Positions 35,294 through 43,560 of a stretch of 64,000 bases of DNA are shown piece after piece. Positions within the stretch are counted from its first letter, which is position 1; each line of letters opens with the position of its first letter. The notes beneath the pieces were generated by a model. It saw only the letters and a list, made by a program, of their open reading frames with translations. It was not told the DNA's origin and made no database searches. The translations under genes were made by a program, and so were the position numbers. The stretch is from Luteibacter jiangsuensis (GTDB taxonomy: Bacteria > Pseudomonadota > Gammaproteobacteria > Xanthomonadales > Rhodanobacteraceae). The stretch is from the NCBI RefSeq assembly GCF_011742555.1, contig NZ_JAAQQR010000003.1, positions 434,001-498,000 of the forward strand, written 5' to 3'.

Positions 35294-35440
35294 CGGGGTT
35301 CCTTCACGAAAACATGTCGGTCCATTGTAGGGAAGAGCTTGCGCAAGTCGGATGAACGAAGGGCTTTGGGGGGGATTCGCCCTCGACGGCGCCGCCCGCT
35401 AAGCTTGCGGCGCTTTCCCCTTGCTTCCGATTGGAACGGC

Positions 35441-37072
35441 ATGACGCTCCACACCTCGTACGCGCGGCTTGCGCGACCGCTAGCATGGATCGTCCTGGTG
35501 CTCGCCGCCGTCTTCGGTGCCGGCTACTGGTGGTCGCTCGGCCGCCCGGTGCCCTTGCCGGATTCGCCGACCACCAGGATCGCCTGCGTATCGTATGCAC
35601 CGTTCCGCTTCGCCGGCGAGACGCCCTTCGATCCGCATGCCTTCGTGTCGCCCGAGCGCATCGATGCGGACCTCAAGGACCTGTCCACCCGTTTCGACTG
35701 TGTGCGCACGTATTCAATGGGGCAAGGGCTCGGCGCGGTGCCCGAGATCGCCGGCCGCTACGGCATGAAGGTGCTGATGGGCGTGTGGCTCGGGCGCGAT
35801 CCCGCCGCGAACGAGCGGGAGATGCAGCTCGCGCTGGCCTCCGCGAAGAAACACGCCGCCAACCTGCGTGGCATCGTCGTGGGCAATGAGGTGCTGCTGC
35901 GCGGCGAACTGACCGAGAAGGCGCTTGCGGGCTACATCGCGCGTATGAACGCGGCCACCGATGTGCCGGTCACCTATGCGGACGTGTGGGAGTTCTGGCA
36001 GGCCCATCCTGCGCTCGCCAAGGTCACCGATTACGTCACGATCCATATCCTTCCCTATTGGGAAGACGAGCCGGTGGCCCCGGCGCAGGCCGTTCGGCAT
36101 GTCGCGGACGTCTACCAGCGCATGAAGGCAGAGTTCCCGGGCAAGGCGGTGATGATCGGCGAGACGGGCTGGCCGAGCCAGGGCCGCACGCGTCGGCAGG
36201 CCAGCGCCAGTCTGGTGAACGAGGCGCGCTACATGCGCCAGTTCCTCAACTACGCCGCGACCGTCGACATGCCCTACAACGTGATCGAAGCCTTCGATCA
36301 GCCCTGGAAGCGCGACCTGGAAGGCACGGTGGGCGGCTATTGGGGCATTTTCGACGTGCAGGGGAGGCCGAAGTTCGCCATGACCGGTCCGGTGGTCGAA
36401 GAGCCGCGCTGGGCGTGGGCCCTGGGCGCAGGCGGGGTGCTGGCGATCGTCTTCGTCGGTGCCGGTGCGTTCCGCCGTCGCTGGCGCGGCGCGGCGGGGT
36501 GGGCATCCCTGGCGTTAGCCGGTTTCGCGACCGGAACGGCGCTCGCCGCGCACGCCCGGCTGCTGGAATTCGCTTGCCGCAACCGGCTGGAATGGGCCGT
36601 GGGAATCGCCGTCGGAGTCGCCGGGGCCTGCACCGCGCTGTCGCTGGCGCGCGCCATCGCATCGCGCCTGGCGGCGCCCGTGAATACCGCGGACGTCGCG
36701 CCGACGCCTACGGAGCGGCGCCTCCTGGGCATCGCATGGACCGACCGCTTCACGCCACAGCGCTTCTTCTGGATGTTCGTCCTGGCGCTCTACGGCATCC
36801 TCATGGTCTTCAACGGCCGCTACCGCGATTTCCCCATTGGACTGTTCGCGATGCCGGCGGTCGCGTTCCTCGTGCTTGCCCTGCTGCGCACGCGCGAAGA
36901 CCCGCTGAAGCCCCTGTTGGAAGAGCGGCTGCTCGCGGTCTGGCTCGTGTTGCTGGGGGGCGCGGTCGTGGTGCAGGAAGTGGGCGCAAGCGCCGTCGCA
37001 TGGGGATGGCTGCTGCTGAACGTCGCCATGGCGTTGCCGGTGCTGCTGGCCTGGCGTCGAGCTAGAGCATAG
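35441..37072 (+). CDS. Membrane-anchored GH17-family glucan hydrolase/transglycosylase
   Basis: In this 543-residue protein an N-terminal membrane anchor (about 13-32) is followed by a GH17 domain (about 45-320). The acid/base Glu is in IVVGNEVLLRGE and the nucleophile Glu is in IGETGWPSQG; YWGIFD also fits. The C-terminal third has about six to seven membrane helices. Comparable proteins remodel cyclic or periplasmic beta-glucans (NdvC-like beta-1,3 transferases). No glycosyltransferase gene is adjacent. The start ATG follows a TAAGCT that may be a -10 element. Confidence 0.85.
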   Translation: MTLHTSYARLARPLAWIVLVLAAVFGAGYWWSLGRPVPLPDSPTTRIACVSYAPFRFAGETPFDPHAFVSPERIDADLKDLSTRFDCVRTYSMGQGLGAVPEIAGRYGMKVLMGVWLGRDPAANEREMQLALASAKKHAANLRGIVVGNEVLLRGELTEKALAGYIARMNAATDVPVTYADVWEFWQAHPALAKVTDYVTIHILPYWEDEPVAPAQAVRHVADVYQRMKAEFPGKAVMIGETGWPSQGRTRRQASASLVNEARYMRQFLNYAATVDMPYNVIEAFDQPWKRDLEGTVGGYWGIFDVQGRPKFAMTGPVVEEPRWAWALGAGGVLAIVFVGAGAFRRRWRGAAGWASLALAGFATGTALAAHARLLEFACRNRLEWAVGIAVGVAGACTALSLARAIASRLAAPVNTADVAPTPTERRLLGIAWTDRFTPQRFFWMFVLALYGILMVFNGRYRDFPIGLFAMPAVAFLVLALLRTREDPLKPLLEERLLAVWLVLLGGAVVVQEVGASAVAWGWLLLNVAMALPVLLAWRRARA

Positions 37073-37114
37073 CGTCGTCCAGGACATAGCGTTGCCCAGA
37101 ACATGCAGCTTTGT

Positions 37115-37205
37115 GTGGGAGCCGCTTCAGCGGCGATGGGTGCTCGCCGCTACCTTCCCGCTGCCGCTGCCGCGGGATCGCGATCGCCGCTGAAGCGGCT
37201 CCCAC
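37115..37205. repeat. Symmetric REP doublet
   Basis: Both ends are of the GCTTCAGC type: GTGGGAGCCGCTTCAGCGGC at the left and GCCGCTGAAGCGGCTCCCAC at the right. It lacks the GCCGGC half found in most copies. It overlaps the 3' end of the small membrane-protein gene. Confidence 0.9.
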
Positions 37206-37560
37206 CGGACGACTGCACGCGCACCAGGCGCAGCGTGCCCACGAGCAGCGCGAGCGCACCGCCCTCGTAGCAATACAGTTGCAGCGCGACGGCGCCGAGG
37301 CACACGGCCAGCACGGCAGCGAACGTGCTCCGCCAGAACACCGCCAGCAGCGCGGCAAGTACCGCCGCGTAGCCGTAGCCATATGAAAGAAAGCCCTGTA
37401 CGACGAGGTCGCGTGTGGCGCACCACCACGGCCCGGTCTGCACCTCGCACGCGTGCGCGATATGCGGGGGCTCGACAAACCCATAGCGCACGACGCTCGC
37501 CGCCAGCGCCACGCCGACGATGACGGCCCAGGGCAGGGCGGTTCGGAAAATGGATTTCAT
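37150..37560 (-). CDS. Small four-helix membrane protein with a REP-encoded tail
   Basis: This 136-residue protein has hydrophobic segments at about residues 8-25, 52-72, 75-95 and 99-115, plus a Cys pair (ACEVQTGPWWC) in the first extramembrane loop. The last 18 residues (GGSRFSGDRDPAAAAAGR) are translated from REP sequence, so the native terminus appears lost. The ATG overlaps the end of the exonuclease-like gene. No family recognised. Confidence 0.7.
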   Translation of the reverse strand: MKSIFRTALPWAVIVGVALAASVVRYGFVEPPHIAHACEVQTGPWWCATRDLVVQGFLSYGYGYAAVLAALLAVFWRSTFAAVLAVCLGAVALQLYCYEGGALALLVGTLRLVRVQSSGGSRFSGDRDPAAAAAGR

Positions 37561-38387
37561 GTGCGTGGAGCGGCCTCGTCCGTGGTTGCCGCGCCGGCGG
37601 CCTGCGCCAGGGACAGCGGCAGGCGGATTTCGGCGGCGAGAGGCAGATGATCGGAGAAGGCGCGGGGCAATGTCCACATTCGATCGAGCTTGATGTCGGC
37701 GGACGTGAGAATGTGGTCGAGTGCGCGGCGCGGCTTCCAGCTCGGGAACGTGGGCGTCGCCACCGAGGGCGGCTGTAGCGCCGTTCGTGAGAAGAGGTGC
37801 CGCATCTCGGTGCTGCTGGGCTCGGTGTTCAGATCGCCCATGAGCACGGCGTGCGGGTAGGGCGCGAGCAGTTCTCCGATGAAAGCCAACTGCCCCATGC
37901 GGGCGGCGGCACCGAGCGAGAGATGGGCGATGACGATTACCAATGCTTCCGTGCCTTCGCCGAAACGCACGAACAGTGCGCCTCGCCCCTTGATGCGGCC
38001 GGGCAGCGGGTAGTCGATGACTTCGGTGGGTTCGATACGGCTGAGCAATCCGTTCGCCGAGTGCGCCACGCGTGCCATGGGCCGATTCGGCTGGTGGCTC
38101 CAGTACGGCATGCCGGCGGCTTCGGCGATGTAGCGCGTCTGGTTGAGGAAGCCCGAGCGCAGGCTGCCGGCGTCTGCCTCCTGGAGGCCCACGACGTCGA
38201 ATTCGTGGAGCAGTTCCGCCAGCGAATCGAGGTTCGCCAGTTTCGACCGGCCGGGCAGCACGGCATTGACGCTGCGGGTGACATAGTCGCTGTAACGCTG
38301 GACACTCGCGCCGGCCAGGATGTTGCAGCTCAACAGGCGCAGCGTGCGTTCCGGAGCGGTGAGGATGTTCGGCGTGGCGAGCGTCAT
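37557..38387 (-). CDS. Endonuclease/exonuclease/phosphatase-family hydrolase
   Basis: This 276-residue EEP-fold protein has LLSCNILAGAS, VVGLQEAD (metal Glu), IVIAHLSLGAAARMGQL, LMGDLNTEPSS (catalytic Asp/Asn) and FSDHLPLAAEI (catalytic His). No signal peptide is evident. The EEP family spans nucleases and lipid or inositol phosphatases; the substrate cannot be told. It is followed, with overlap, by the small membrane-protein gene. Upstream lies the dsbA-like pair. Confidence 0.88.
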   Translation of the reverse strand: MTLATPNILTAPERTLRLLSCNILAGASVQRYSDYVTRSVNAVLPGRSKLANLDSLAELLHEFDVVGLQEADAGSLRSGFLNQTRYIAEAAGMPYWSHQPNRPMARVAHSANGLLSRIEPTEVIDYPLPGRIKGRGALFVRFGEGTEALVIVIAHLSLGAAARMGQLAFIGELLAPYPHAVLMGDLNTEPSSTEMRHLFSRTALQPPSVATPTFPSWKPRRALDHILTSADIKLDRMWTLPRAFSDHLPLAAEIRLPLSLAQAAGAATTDEAAPRT

Positions 38388-38472
38388 GGGTGCTGCGTCT
38401 GTTCTCGGCTGGCCCGGGAGGCCAGAGGATGCCCCCCGCCATGTGAACGGAGGGCATCGGTCGGGGGGCGGA

Positions 38473-39120
38473 TTACTTCCCGCCCTTCAGTTCCTTGTCC
38501 ACCAGGTACTTGGCGACGCCGTTGAGTTCGTCGAAGTCCTTGATCTGGGCGCTGCGATACTTGCCGTTCACCACGAGGGTGGGCGTGCCGTCGATGCCCC
38601 AGCCCTGGATCAGCTTGCCGTCGGCGAGGATGCGCTGGCGGATACCGTCGTCCTTGGTGGCCAACGCCACGAACTTCGCCTTGTCGACGCCGTAGTTCGT
38701 GGCATACCAGTCGGCAAGCTCGTCGATGGTATGGATCGGATAGTGGTCCGTATGGATCGCCTTGAACAAGGCGGCATGGGCCTTCTGCGCGACACCGAGC
38801 TTCTGCGCCGCGTAGTAGGCCTGCGCATAGGGCAGCCAGGCGTCGTTGAACGCTGCGGGCACGACGCGGAACGTGACGCCCTTGGGCAGCTGCTTCTGCA
38901 GCGCCTCCGCATACGATTCGTAGTGTGCGCAGTGAATGCAGCCGTACGAGAACACCTCGACGACTTCCACCTTGCCGTCCTTCGGATCGAGGCGCTGCGG
39001 CGTGGTGGTGGCCACGTACTGCTGGCCTTCGGTATAGGTGGCCGCGCCATCGGCGGGACGCGCGCTGCACGCGGCAGTCAGCGCGAGGCCGACGAAGAGG
39101 AGCGAAAGACGCTTGAACAT
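38473..39120 (-). CDS. dsbA: DsbA-like thiol:disulfide oxidoreductase, lipoprotein (CIHC active site)
   Basis: In this 215-residue thioredoxin-fold protein the active site is CIHC in EVFSYGCIHCAHYESY; the cis-Pro is in WGIDGTPTLVVNGKY. A lipobox (ALTAAC) ends the signal peptide, so the mature protein should be lipid-anchored rather than freely periplasmic. DsbA oxidises cysteines of exported proteins. It is the second of two tandem DsbA-like genes, 30 bp after the first. Confidence 0.9.
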   Translation of the reverse strand: MFKRLSLLFVGLALTAACSARPADGAATYTEGQQYVATTTPQRLDPKDGKVEVVEVFSYGCIHCAHYESYAEALQKQLPKGVTFRVVPAAFNDAWLPYAQAYYAAQKLGVAQKAHAALFKAIHTDHYPIHTIDELADWYATNYGVDKAKFVALATKDDGIRQRILADGKLIQGWGIDGTPTLVVNGKYRSAQIKDFDELNGVAKYLVDKELKGGK

Positions 39121-39150
39121 GGATATCTCCGGCTTAGGGTCGAATCGCGG

Positions 39151-40050
39151 TCACTTGCCCGCGGCTTCCTTGGTGATGAGCCACTGGGTGAGTTCCACGG
39201 CCTGCGGGTAACCGCCGGCACTGTTCGGGGTGAGGCGGTACTTGCCGTTCACCACGATCGTGGGCGTGCTATCGACCTCATAGGCGCGGATCAGTTCATC
39301 GGCGCGCTTCATCTTCGTGTTGATGGTGAAGGAGTTGGCGGTGGCGACGAATTCGTCGGGCTTGACGCCGAACTTCGCATAGAACTTGGCGACATCGTCG
39401 ATCGTGGGCCACGCAGCGGGCGGCTTAGGCCGGCCGGCCTTCTGGTCCATGATGCCGAGCTCGCCGCTCTTGAAGACGGCGTCGAACATGGCGTCGTGGC
39501 TCTTCTGGTCGACGCCGAACGCCTGCGCCGTGAGGTAGGCGCGCTGCAGCAGAGGCCAGTTTTCGTCGGGGCGGAACGACGCCGGCGTATAGGTCATCAC
39601 GGTGCCCTTGGGCAGGCTCTTCGCCAGTTCGTCCACGATGCCGTGGAACTGGAAGCAGGCCGGGCAGCCGTACGAGAAGACCTCGGTGACCTCGATCTTG
39701 CCCGGGGTGCTCGTCGGCTGGGCGGGATCGATGCGGAAGTAGTGCTTGCCTTCCACCCACTTGCCGTCGTCGACGAAGGGCTTCGGCGCGGGGCGCTTGT
39801 CGTCGGCATCGGCCGTCGGGGCGGACACGGCCGGAGCTGCCGCGGTGCCGGTCGCCGCGGGTGCGGCTGTCGCTGCGGTGGATGCGGCGGCGGGGGCTGT
39901 GGCGGTCGTCGCCGGCTGCGCGGGGGCGGCCGGCGCGGTCGTGGCGGTGGACGCCGCGGCCGGGGCGTTCGCCGCGGTGTCGCTGTTGCCGCCGCTGCAG
40001 GCGGCGAGGCCGATCAGAGCGGCGCAGAGGAGGGGAAGGCGCATACGCAT
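39151..40050 (-). CDS. DsbA/DsbC-fold lipoprotein with Ala/Pro linker (CPAC active site)
   Basis: This 299-residue protein has a signal peptide ending in the lipobox GLAAC, an approximately 75-residue linker rich in Ala, Thr and Pro, then a DsbA-like domain. The active site is CPAC in EVFSYGCPACFQFHG and the cis-Pro region is EVDSTPTIVVNGKYRL. The linker would hold the domain away from the membrane. A CPAC dipeptide tends to be a less oxidising redox pair than the classical CPHC. It lies between cytochrome c4 and the second dsbA, suggesting joint work in maturing exported proteins. Confidence 0.88.
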   Translation of the reverse strand: MRMRLPLLCAALIGLAACSGGNSDTAANAPAAASTATTAPAAPAQPATTATAPAAASTAATAAPAATGTAAAPAVSAPTADADDKRPAPKPFVDDGKWVEGKHYFRIDPAQPTSTPGKIEVTEVFSYGCPACFQFHGIVDELAKSLPKGTVMTYTPASFRPDENWPLLQRAYLTAQAFGVDQKSHDAMFDAVFKSGELGIMDQKAGRPKPPAAWPTIDDVAKFYAKFGVKPDEFVATANSFTINTKMKRADELIRAYEVDSTPTIVVNGKYRLTPNSAGGYPQAVELTQWLITKEAAGK

Positions 40051-40080
40051 GAGGGGTCCTTTTCTTACCTTCTTAAACAG

Positions 40081-40105
40081 GAACGGGCCCGAAGGCCCGT
40101 TCGAT
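40081..40105 (-). terminator. Hairpin after the cytochrome c4 gene
   Basis: GAACGGGCC and GGCCCGTTC pair around CGAA, followed on the minus strand by CTGTTT. It lies between the c4 stop and the start of the CPAC protein gene. It has a weak T-tract, so it may attenuate rather than fully terminate. Confidence 0.55.
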
Positions 40106-40132
40106 TTCAGACTGCCCTTAACTTTAACGCCT

Positions 40133-40942
40133 TCAGGGCGTGGCCGGCGCGGCGGCGGCCGGTTCGTTCGTGTGCAGGCCTTCGAGATAGCTCGCCACGG
40201 CGGCGATGTCCTTCTCGTCGAGCTTCTGCGCGATGCCGGCCATGATCTTGGTGTGCGGATCGTCGCTCTGCGTGCCGTTGTCGTGCCAGGCCTTCAGGCG
40301 TGCCTCGACGTACTTCGCGTGCTGGCTGGTGACCTGCGGGTAGTGCGCGCCCGGGTTGCCGCGGCCGTCCGGGCCGTGACAGGCCATGCAGGCCGGAATG
40401 CCGCGATCGACATCGCCCTGGCGGTACAGGGTCTGGCCCTGGTCGACCAGCGCCTGATCGGCCACGCCGGGCAGGGATGTCTTGGTGGCGAAGTACGCGC
40501 CGAGGTCATGCATGTCCTGTTCGGACAGCGGCTGCGCGAAGCCCATCATGATCGGGTTCATGCGCTTGCCCGACTTGAAGGCGGCCAGCTGCGCGGCGAT
40601 GTACTGCTCGTTCTGACCGGCGAGGCGCGGGTACTGCGGATCGGTGGAGTTGCCGTCCATGCCATGGCAGGCGCCACAGACGGCGGCCTTGCCCTGACCG
40701 GCGGTAGCGTCGCCGGGCTTCAGCGCGGCGGTGGCTTCGGCACCGGCCGGCGCGGTGGGGGTCTCGGCCTTCGGCATGCCCGGCGTGGCCGGATCCGTGG
40801 CCGCGTTCGCGCCGGGCTTGGCTTCGGCGGTGGCGGCGGGAGCCGGCGCGGATGCCGGCTTCGCGGGGGCGGCGGTCTGGGCCGCGGCTGCATTCATGAC
40901 GAGCAACGCGGTGATGGCAGCGGCGGCGTGCCGAAACTTCAT
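40133..40942 (-). CDS. Di-haem cytochrome c4
   Basis: This 269-residue exported protein has a signal peptide (cleavage near AAAQ), a 50-residue Ala/Pro-rich linker and two c-type domains with CXXCH haem sites: VCGACHGMDG and ACMACHGPDG. Axial Met candidates lie in NPIMMGFAQPLSEQDMHDLG and HTKIMAGIAQKLDEKDI. Cytochrome c4 donates electrons to terminal oxidases; subunits of an aa3-type oxidase are encoded 12 kb away. It is divergent from engB. Confidence 0.92.
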   Translation of the reverse strand: MKFRHAAAAITALLVMNAAAAQTAAPAKPASAPAPAATAEAKPGANAATDPATPGMPKAETPTAPAGAEATAALKPGDATAGQGKAAVCGACHGMDGNSTDPQYPRLAGQNEQYIAAQLAAFKSGKRMNPIMMGFAQPLSEQDMHDLGAYFATKTSLPGVADQALVDQGQTLYRQGDVDRGIPACMACHGPDGRGNPGAHYPQVTSQHAKYVEARLKAWHDNGTQSDDPHTKIMAGIAQKLDEKDIAAVASYLEGLHTNEPAAAAPATP

Positions 40943-41119
40943 AAGTCTCTCCAAAGGGGAACCTTCCGGACCGGGGCGCGTTCCCTGCCGCGCCTCAACC
41001 AAAAGATTATGGCGGGCGCGAGAGAGCCCGGTCAAACCGCGCCGGCAGGCGCGCCGCGACCCGATCGCATACACTCCCGGACCTTCGTTATCGACGTACC
41101 CCAGGCGCTTTACGTACCC

Positions 41120-41764
41120 ATGTCTTCGAATCCCCTGAACGGCGCGCGCTTCGTCCTGGCTGCGCATGAAATCACCCAGCTTCCCTACGACCAGGGGGCG
41201 GAGGTGGCCTTCGCGGGGCGGTCGAACGCCGGCAAGTCCAGTGCGCTGAATGCGCTGACGGGGCACAACGGCCTGGCGCGTACCTCGAAGACGCCGGGCC
41301 GCACGCAGCTCATGGTGGTGTTCGATCTGCCGCCGCTGAAGGTGGAGGGCGCCGCGCCGCTCGATGCGCGCCTCGTCGATCTTCCCGGCTACGGCTACGC
41401 CAAGGTGCCCGAAGCGATGCGCCAGCACTGGCGGGGCGAGATCGACGCGTATCTGAAGATGCGCCGAAGCCTCCGTGGCATCGTCCTGATCGTGGATATC
41501 CGCCACGAACTGAAGGATTTCGACCGCACGATGCTCGAATTCTGCGCGGCCACCGAGCTGCCGTGCCATGTGCTGATGACGAAGGCCGACAAGGTGTCGC
41601 GCGGCCAGGCGTCGGCCGCGCTGGAGGCCCTTCGCAAGGACTTCCGCAAGAACGGCGTGCCCGGCACGGCGCAGATCTTCTCTTCCACGGCGAAAACCGG
41701 CGTGGAAGAGGCGCGCGCGCGAATCATGGAACTCCTGGCGACCCCGCGGCCCCACGAGTTGTAG
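41120..41764 (+). CDS. engB: Ribosome biogenesis GTPase EngB/YsxC
   Basis: This 214-residue GTPase has the G1 motif FAGRSNAGKSSALNALT, the G2 region SKTPGRTQLM, G3 DLPGYGYAKV, G4 MTKADK and G5 SSTAKTG. It is needed for assembly of the 50S subunit. The ATG aligns with the family start (RFVLAAHEITQLP). A TACACT hexamer about 45 bp upstream may be its -10 element. A REP follows the stop by 10 bases. Confidence 0.96.
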   Translation: MSSNPLNGARFVLAAHEITQLPYDQGAEVAFAGRSNAGKSSALNALTGHNGLARTSKTPGRTQLMVVFDLPPLKVEGAAPLDARLVDLPGYGYAKVPEAMRQHWRGEIDAYLKMRRSLRGIVLIVDIRHELKDFDRTMLEFCAATELPCHVLMTKADKVSRGQASAALEALRKDFRKNGVPGTAQIFSSTAKTGVEEARARIMELLATPRPHEL

Positions 41765-41774
41765 ACGCGAATCT

Positions 41775-41854
41775 GTGGGAGCCGGCTATGCCGGCGATCC
41801 CGCGGCAGCGGGCAACCTTGCTGCAAGCACCATCGCCGCTGAAGCGGCTCCCAC
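41775..41854. repeat. REP doublet
   Basis: It runs from GTGGGAGCCGGCTATGCCGG to CGCCGCTGAAGCGGCTCCCAC, between the convergent ends of engB and msrC, and occupies most of the 101-bp gap. Confidence 0.92.
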
Positions 41855-41865
41855 ACAGGGCCAGG

Positions 41866-42354
41866 TCAGCCCAGCGTGGCCATGAACACCCGGCACAGCG
41901 CCTCCATCCCCTTGCGGTCTTCGTCGTCGAAGCGCGCCACGGAGGGGCTGTCCACGTCCCATACCCCGAAAAGGGTGCCGTCGGCCTTGACCAGCGGCAC
42001 CACGATTTCCGAATTCGATGCGGCATCGCAGGCGATGTGTCCGGCGAACTCGTGCACGTCGCGCACCACCTGGGTCTGGCGCGTCTGCGCCGCCGTGCCG
42101 CACACACCGCGGCCGAGCGCGATGCGGATGCAGGCCGGCTTGCCCTGGAACGGTCCGACGACGAGCTCGTTCCCGTCGAACAGATAGAAGCCCGCCCAGT
42201 TCAGATCCGGCACGGCGTCGTAGACCAGGGCGGCGAAGTTGGCGGCATTGGCGATGGCGTTCGGTTCGCCGTGCATCAGGCCCTCCGCCTGCTGGACCAG
42301 CTCGGCGTACAGGGCGGCCTTGTCGTCGGTGGCGATGGCCTTGGCTTCGAACAT
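41866..42354 (-). CDS. msrC: Free methionine-(R)-sulfoxide reductase (GAF domain)
   Basis: This 162-residue GAF-fold enzyme reduces free Met-R-sulfoxide. Three cysteines fall at the expected places: QGKPACIRIALGRGVCGTAA carries two and the GHIACDAASNSEIV segment carries the third. Metabolite-binding acidic residues (DVDSPSVARFDDED) are present. Length matches the YebR/MsrC family. It is divergent from bioD. Confidence 0.93.
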   Translation of the reverse strand: MFEAKAIATDDKAALYAELVQQAEGLMHGEPNAIANAANFAALVYDAVPDLNWAGFYLFDGNELVVGPFQGKPACIRIALGRGVCGTAAQTRQTQVVRDVHEFAGHIACDAASNSEIVVPLVKADGTLFGVWDVDSPSVARFDDEDRKGMEALCRVFMATLG

Positions 42355-42428
42355 GGCGGTACCGGTGCGATTCGTGGACAGAAGCCGTGTATGGTGCCAC
42401 GTCCCCGCTTCCGCAAGGCCGCCTATCC

Positions 42429-43103
42429 ATGCCCAGGCACCTCTTCGTCGCCGGTACCGACACCGGCATCGGCAAAACCCACGGCGCGCAGGCGCTCGTG
42501 CATGCGTTCCGACTGGCCGGGGAGCGCGTGGCCGGCATGAAACCCGTGGCCAGCGGTTCGGCGCGGGCCGGTGGTGGCGGCTTGCGTAATCAGGACGCGC
42601 TCGACCTGCAGGCGGCGAGCCTGCCGCCGCCCGACTACGCCCTGGTCAATCCGATCGCCCTGGAGGAAGCGGTGGCGCCGCACCTTGCCGCCGCCCGCTC
42701 GGGCGTCCGGATCGCGTGGCCGCCCCTGGACGCCGCGTTCCAGGCGCTGACCCACGACTACGAGCGCGTGGTGGTGGAAGGCGTGGGCGGGTGGATGGTT
42801 CCGCTGGGCGACGGCATGTCGATGGAAGACATGCCCCGGCGCTGGGACCTCGACGTGGTCCTGGTGGTCGGCATCCGGCTCGGCTGCATCAGCCATGCGC
42901 GACTCACGGCGCGGGCCATCGAGGCGGACGGATGCCGCCTCGCGGGGTGGATCGCGAACGTGCTGGAGCCGACCATGCCGCTGCTGGAGGAAAACATCGC
43001 CACGCTGCGCGAATGCCTGCCCGCACCGTGCCTCGGCGTGCTGCCATACCGCGTCGCACCCGCCTCCGCGGCCGTGCTGCTCGACGTCGCGTCGCTCGCC
43101 TGA
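42429..43103 (+). CDS. bioD: Dethiobiotin synthetase
   Basis: This 224-residue ATP-dependent carboxylase-type enzyme forms dethiobiotin from DAPA and CO2, the penultimate biotin step. The P-loop is AGTDTGIGKTHGAQAL; VAGMKPVASG, NPIALEEAVAPHLAA and VEGVGGWMVPL also match BioD. The Asp-Leu-Asp-Val strand (WDLDVVLVVGIRLGCI) is typical. Other bio genes are not in the window. Confidence 0.95.
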   Translation: MPRHLFVAGTDTGIGKTHGAQALVHAFRLAGERVAGMKPVASGSARAGGGGLRNQDALDLQAASLPPPDYALVNPIALEEAVAPHLAAARSGVRIAWPPLDAAFQALTHDYERVVVEGVGGWMVPLGDGMSMEDMPRRWDLDVVLVVGIRLGCISHARLTARAIEADGCRLAGWIANVLEPTMPLLEENIATLRECLPAPCLGVLPYRVAPASAAVLLDVASLA

Positions 43104-43140
43104 CGGCCCCTTCACACCAACCCGCTTAACTAGTTCACCC

Positions 43141-43476
43141 ATGACGACCTACTTTCTCTCCGTCAAGGACATGGAAAAAGCGAAGGGCCCGGACCCCGAG
43201 CTTTCCTTCGAGGGCATCGGCCCGGACAAGCTCGCCGCCGACATCGCTGCCGCGATGCGGGACGATGCGCTTTTCCAGCGCTGGCGCGCCAAGCAACCCG
43301 AACCCGACGAGGTCGACCCGTCCCTGGGCGTCACCGACGCGGGCGCCTCGGCCAGGGGCGAGCTTTCCAACGGGCGTACCGACGTGCAGCTCACGACGTC
43401 GCTGCCGATGCGCATCGTGAAGCATCGCCTCAACCTGCTGATCGGATCGAGCTGGGAGCTTCGCGACACGCGGTGA
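43141..43476 (+). CDS. Conserved hypothetical protein, 111 aa
   Basis: This acidic soluble protein has no membrane segment or recognised domain. The N-terminal half (SFEGIGPDKLAADIAAAMRD, DALFQRWRAKQ) looks helical; the C-terminal part (TDVQLTTSLPMRIVKHRLNL) could be beta. It lies between bioD and dcp on the same strand, with a short gap to bioD. It is probably a lineage-conserved protein. Function unknown. Confidence 0.7.
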   Translation: MTTYFLSVKDMEKAKGPDPELSFEGIGPDKLAADIAAAMRDDALFQRWRAKQPEPDEVDPSLGVTDAGASARGELSNGRTDVQLTTSLPMRIVKHRLNLLIGSSWELRDTR

Positions 43477-43560
43477 GCGCAGGCCTGACCTGTGGCGGTT
43501 GTCCCGGGCCGGCGCGGGCCGCTAGAGTCGGTGCCTTTCACCGCTCAAGGGGACACGCCC

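Noticed and set aside
33518-35440. Open plus-strand frame antisense to slt running into the GH17 gene (1184 codons in total)
   Set aside because: High-GC codon bias keeps antisense frames open; the slt frame has clear GH23 motifs and the GH17 protein has its own start with an anchor segment.
38426-38458. GATGCCC...GGGCATC hairpin after dsbA as a terminator
   Set aside because: The stem is short with a large loop and no T-run.
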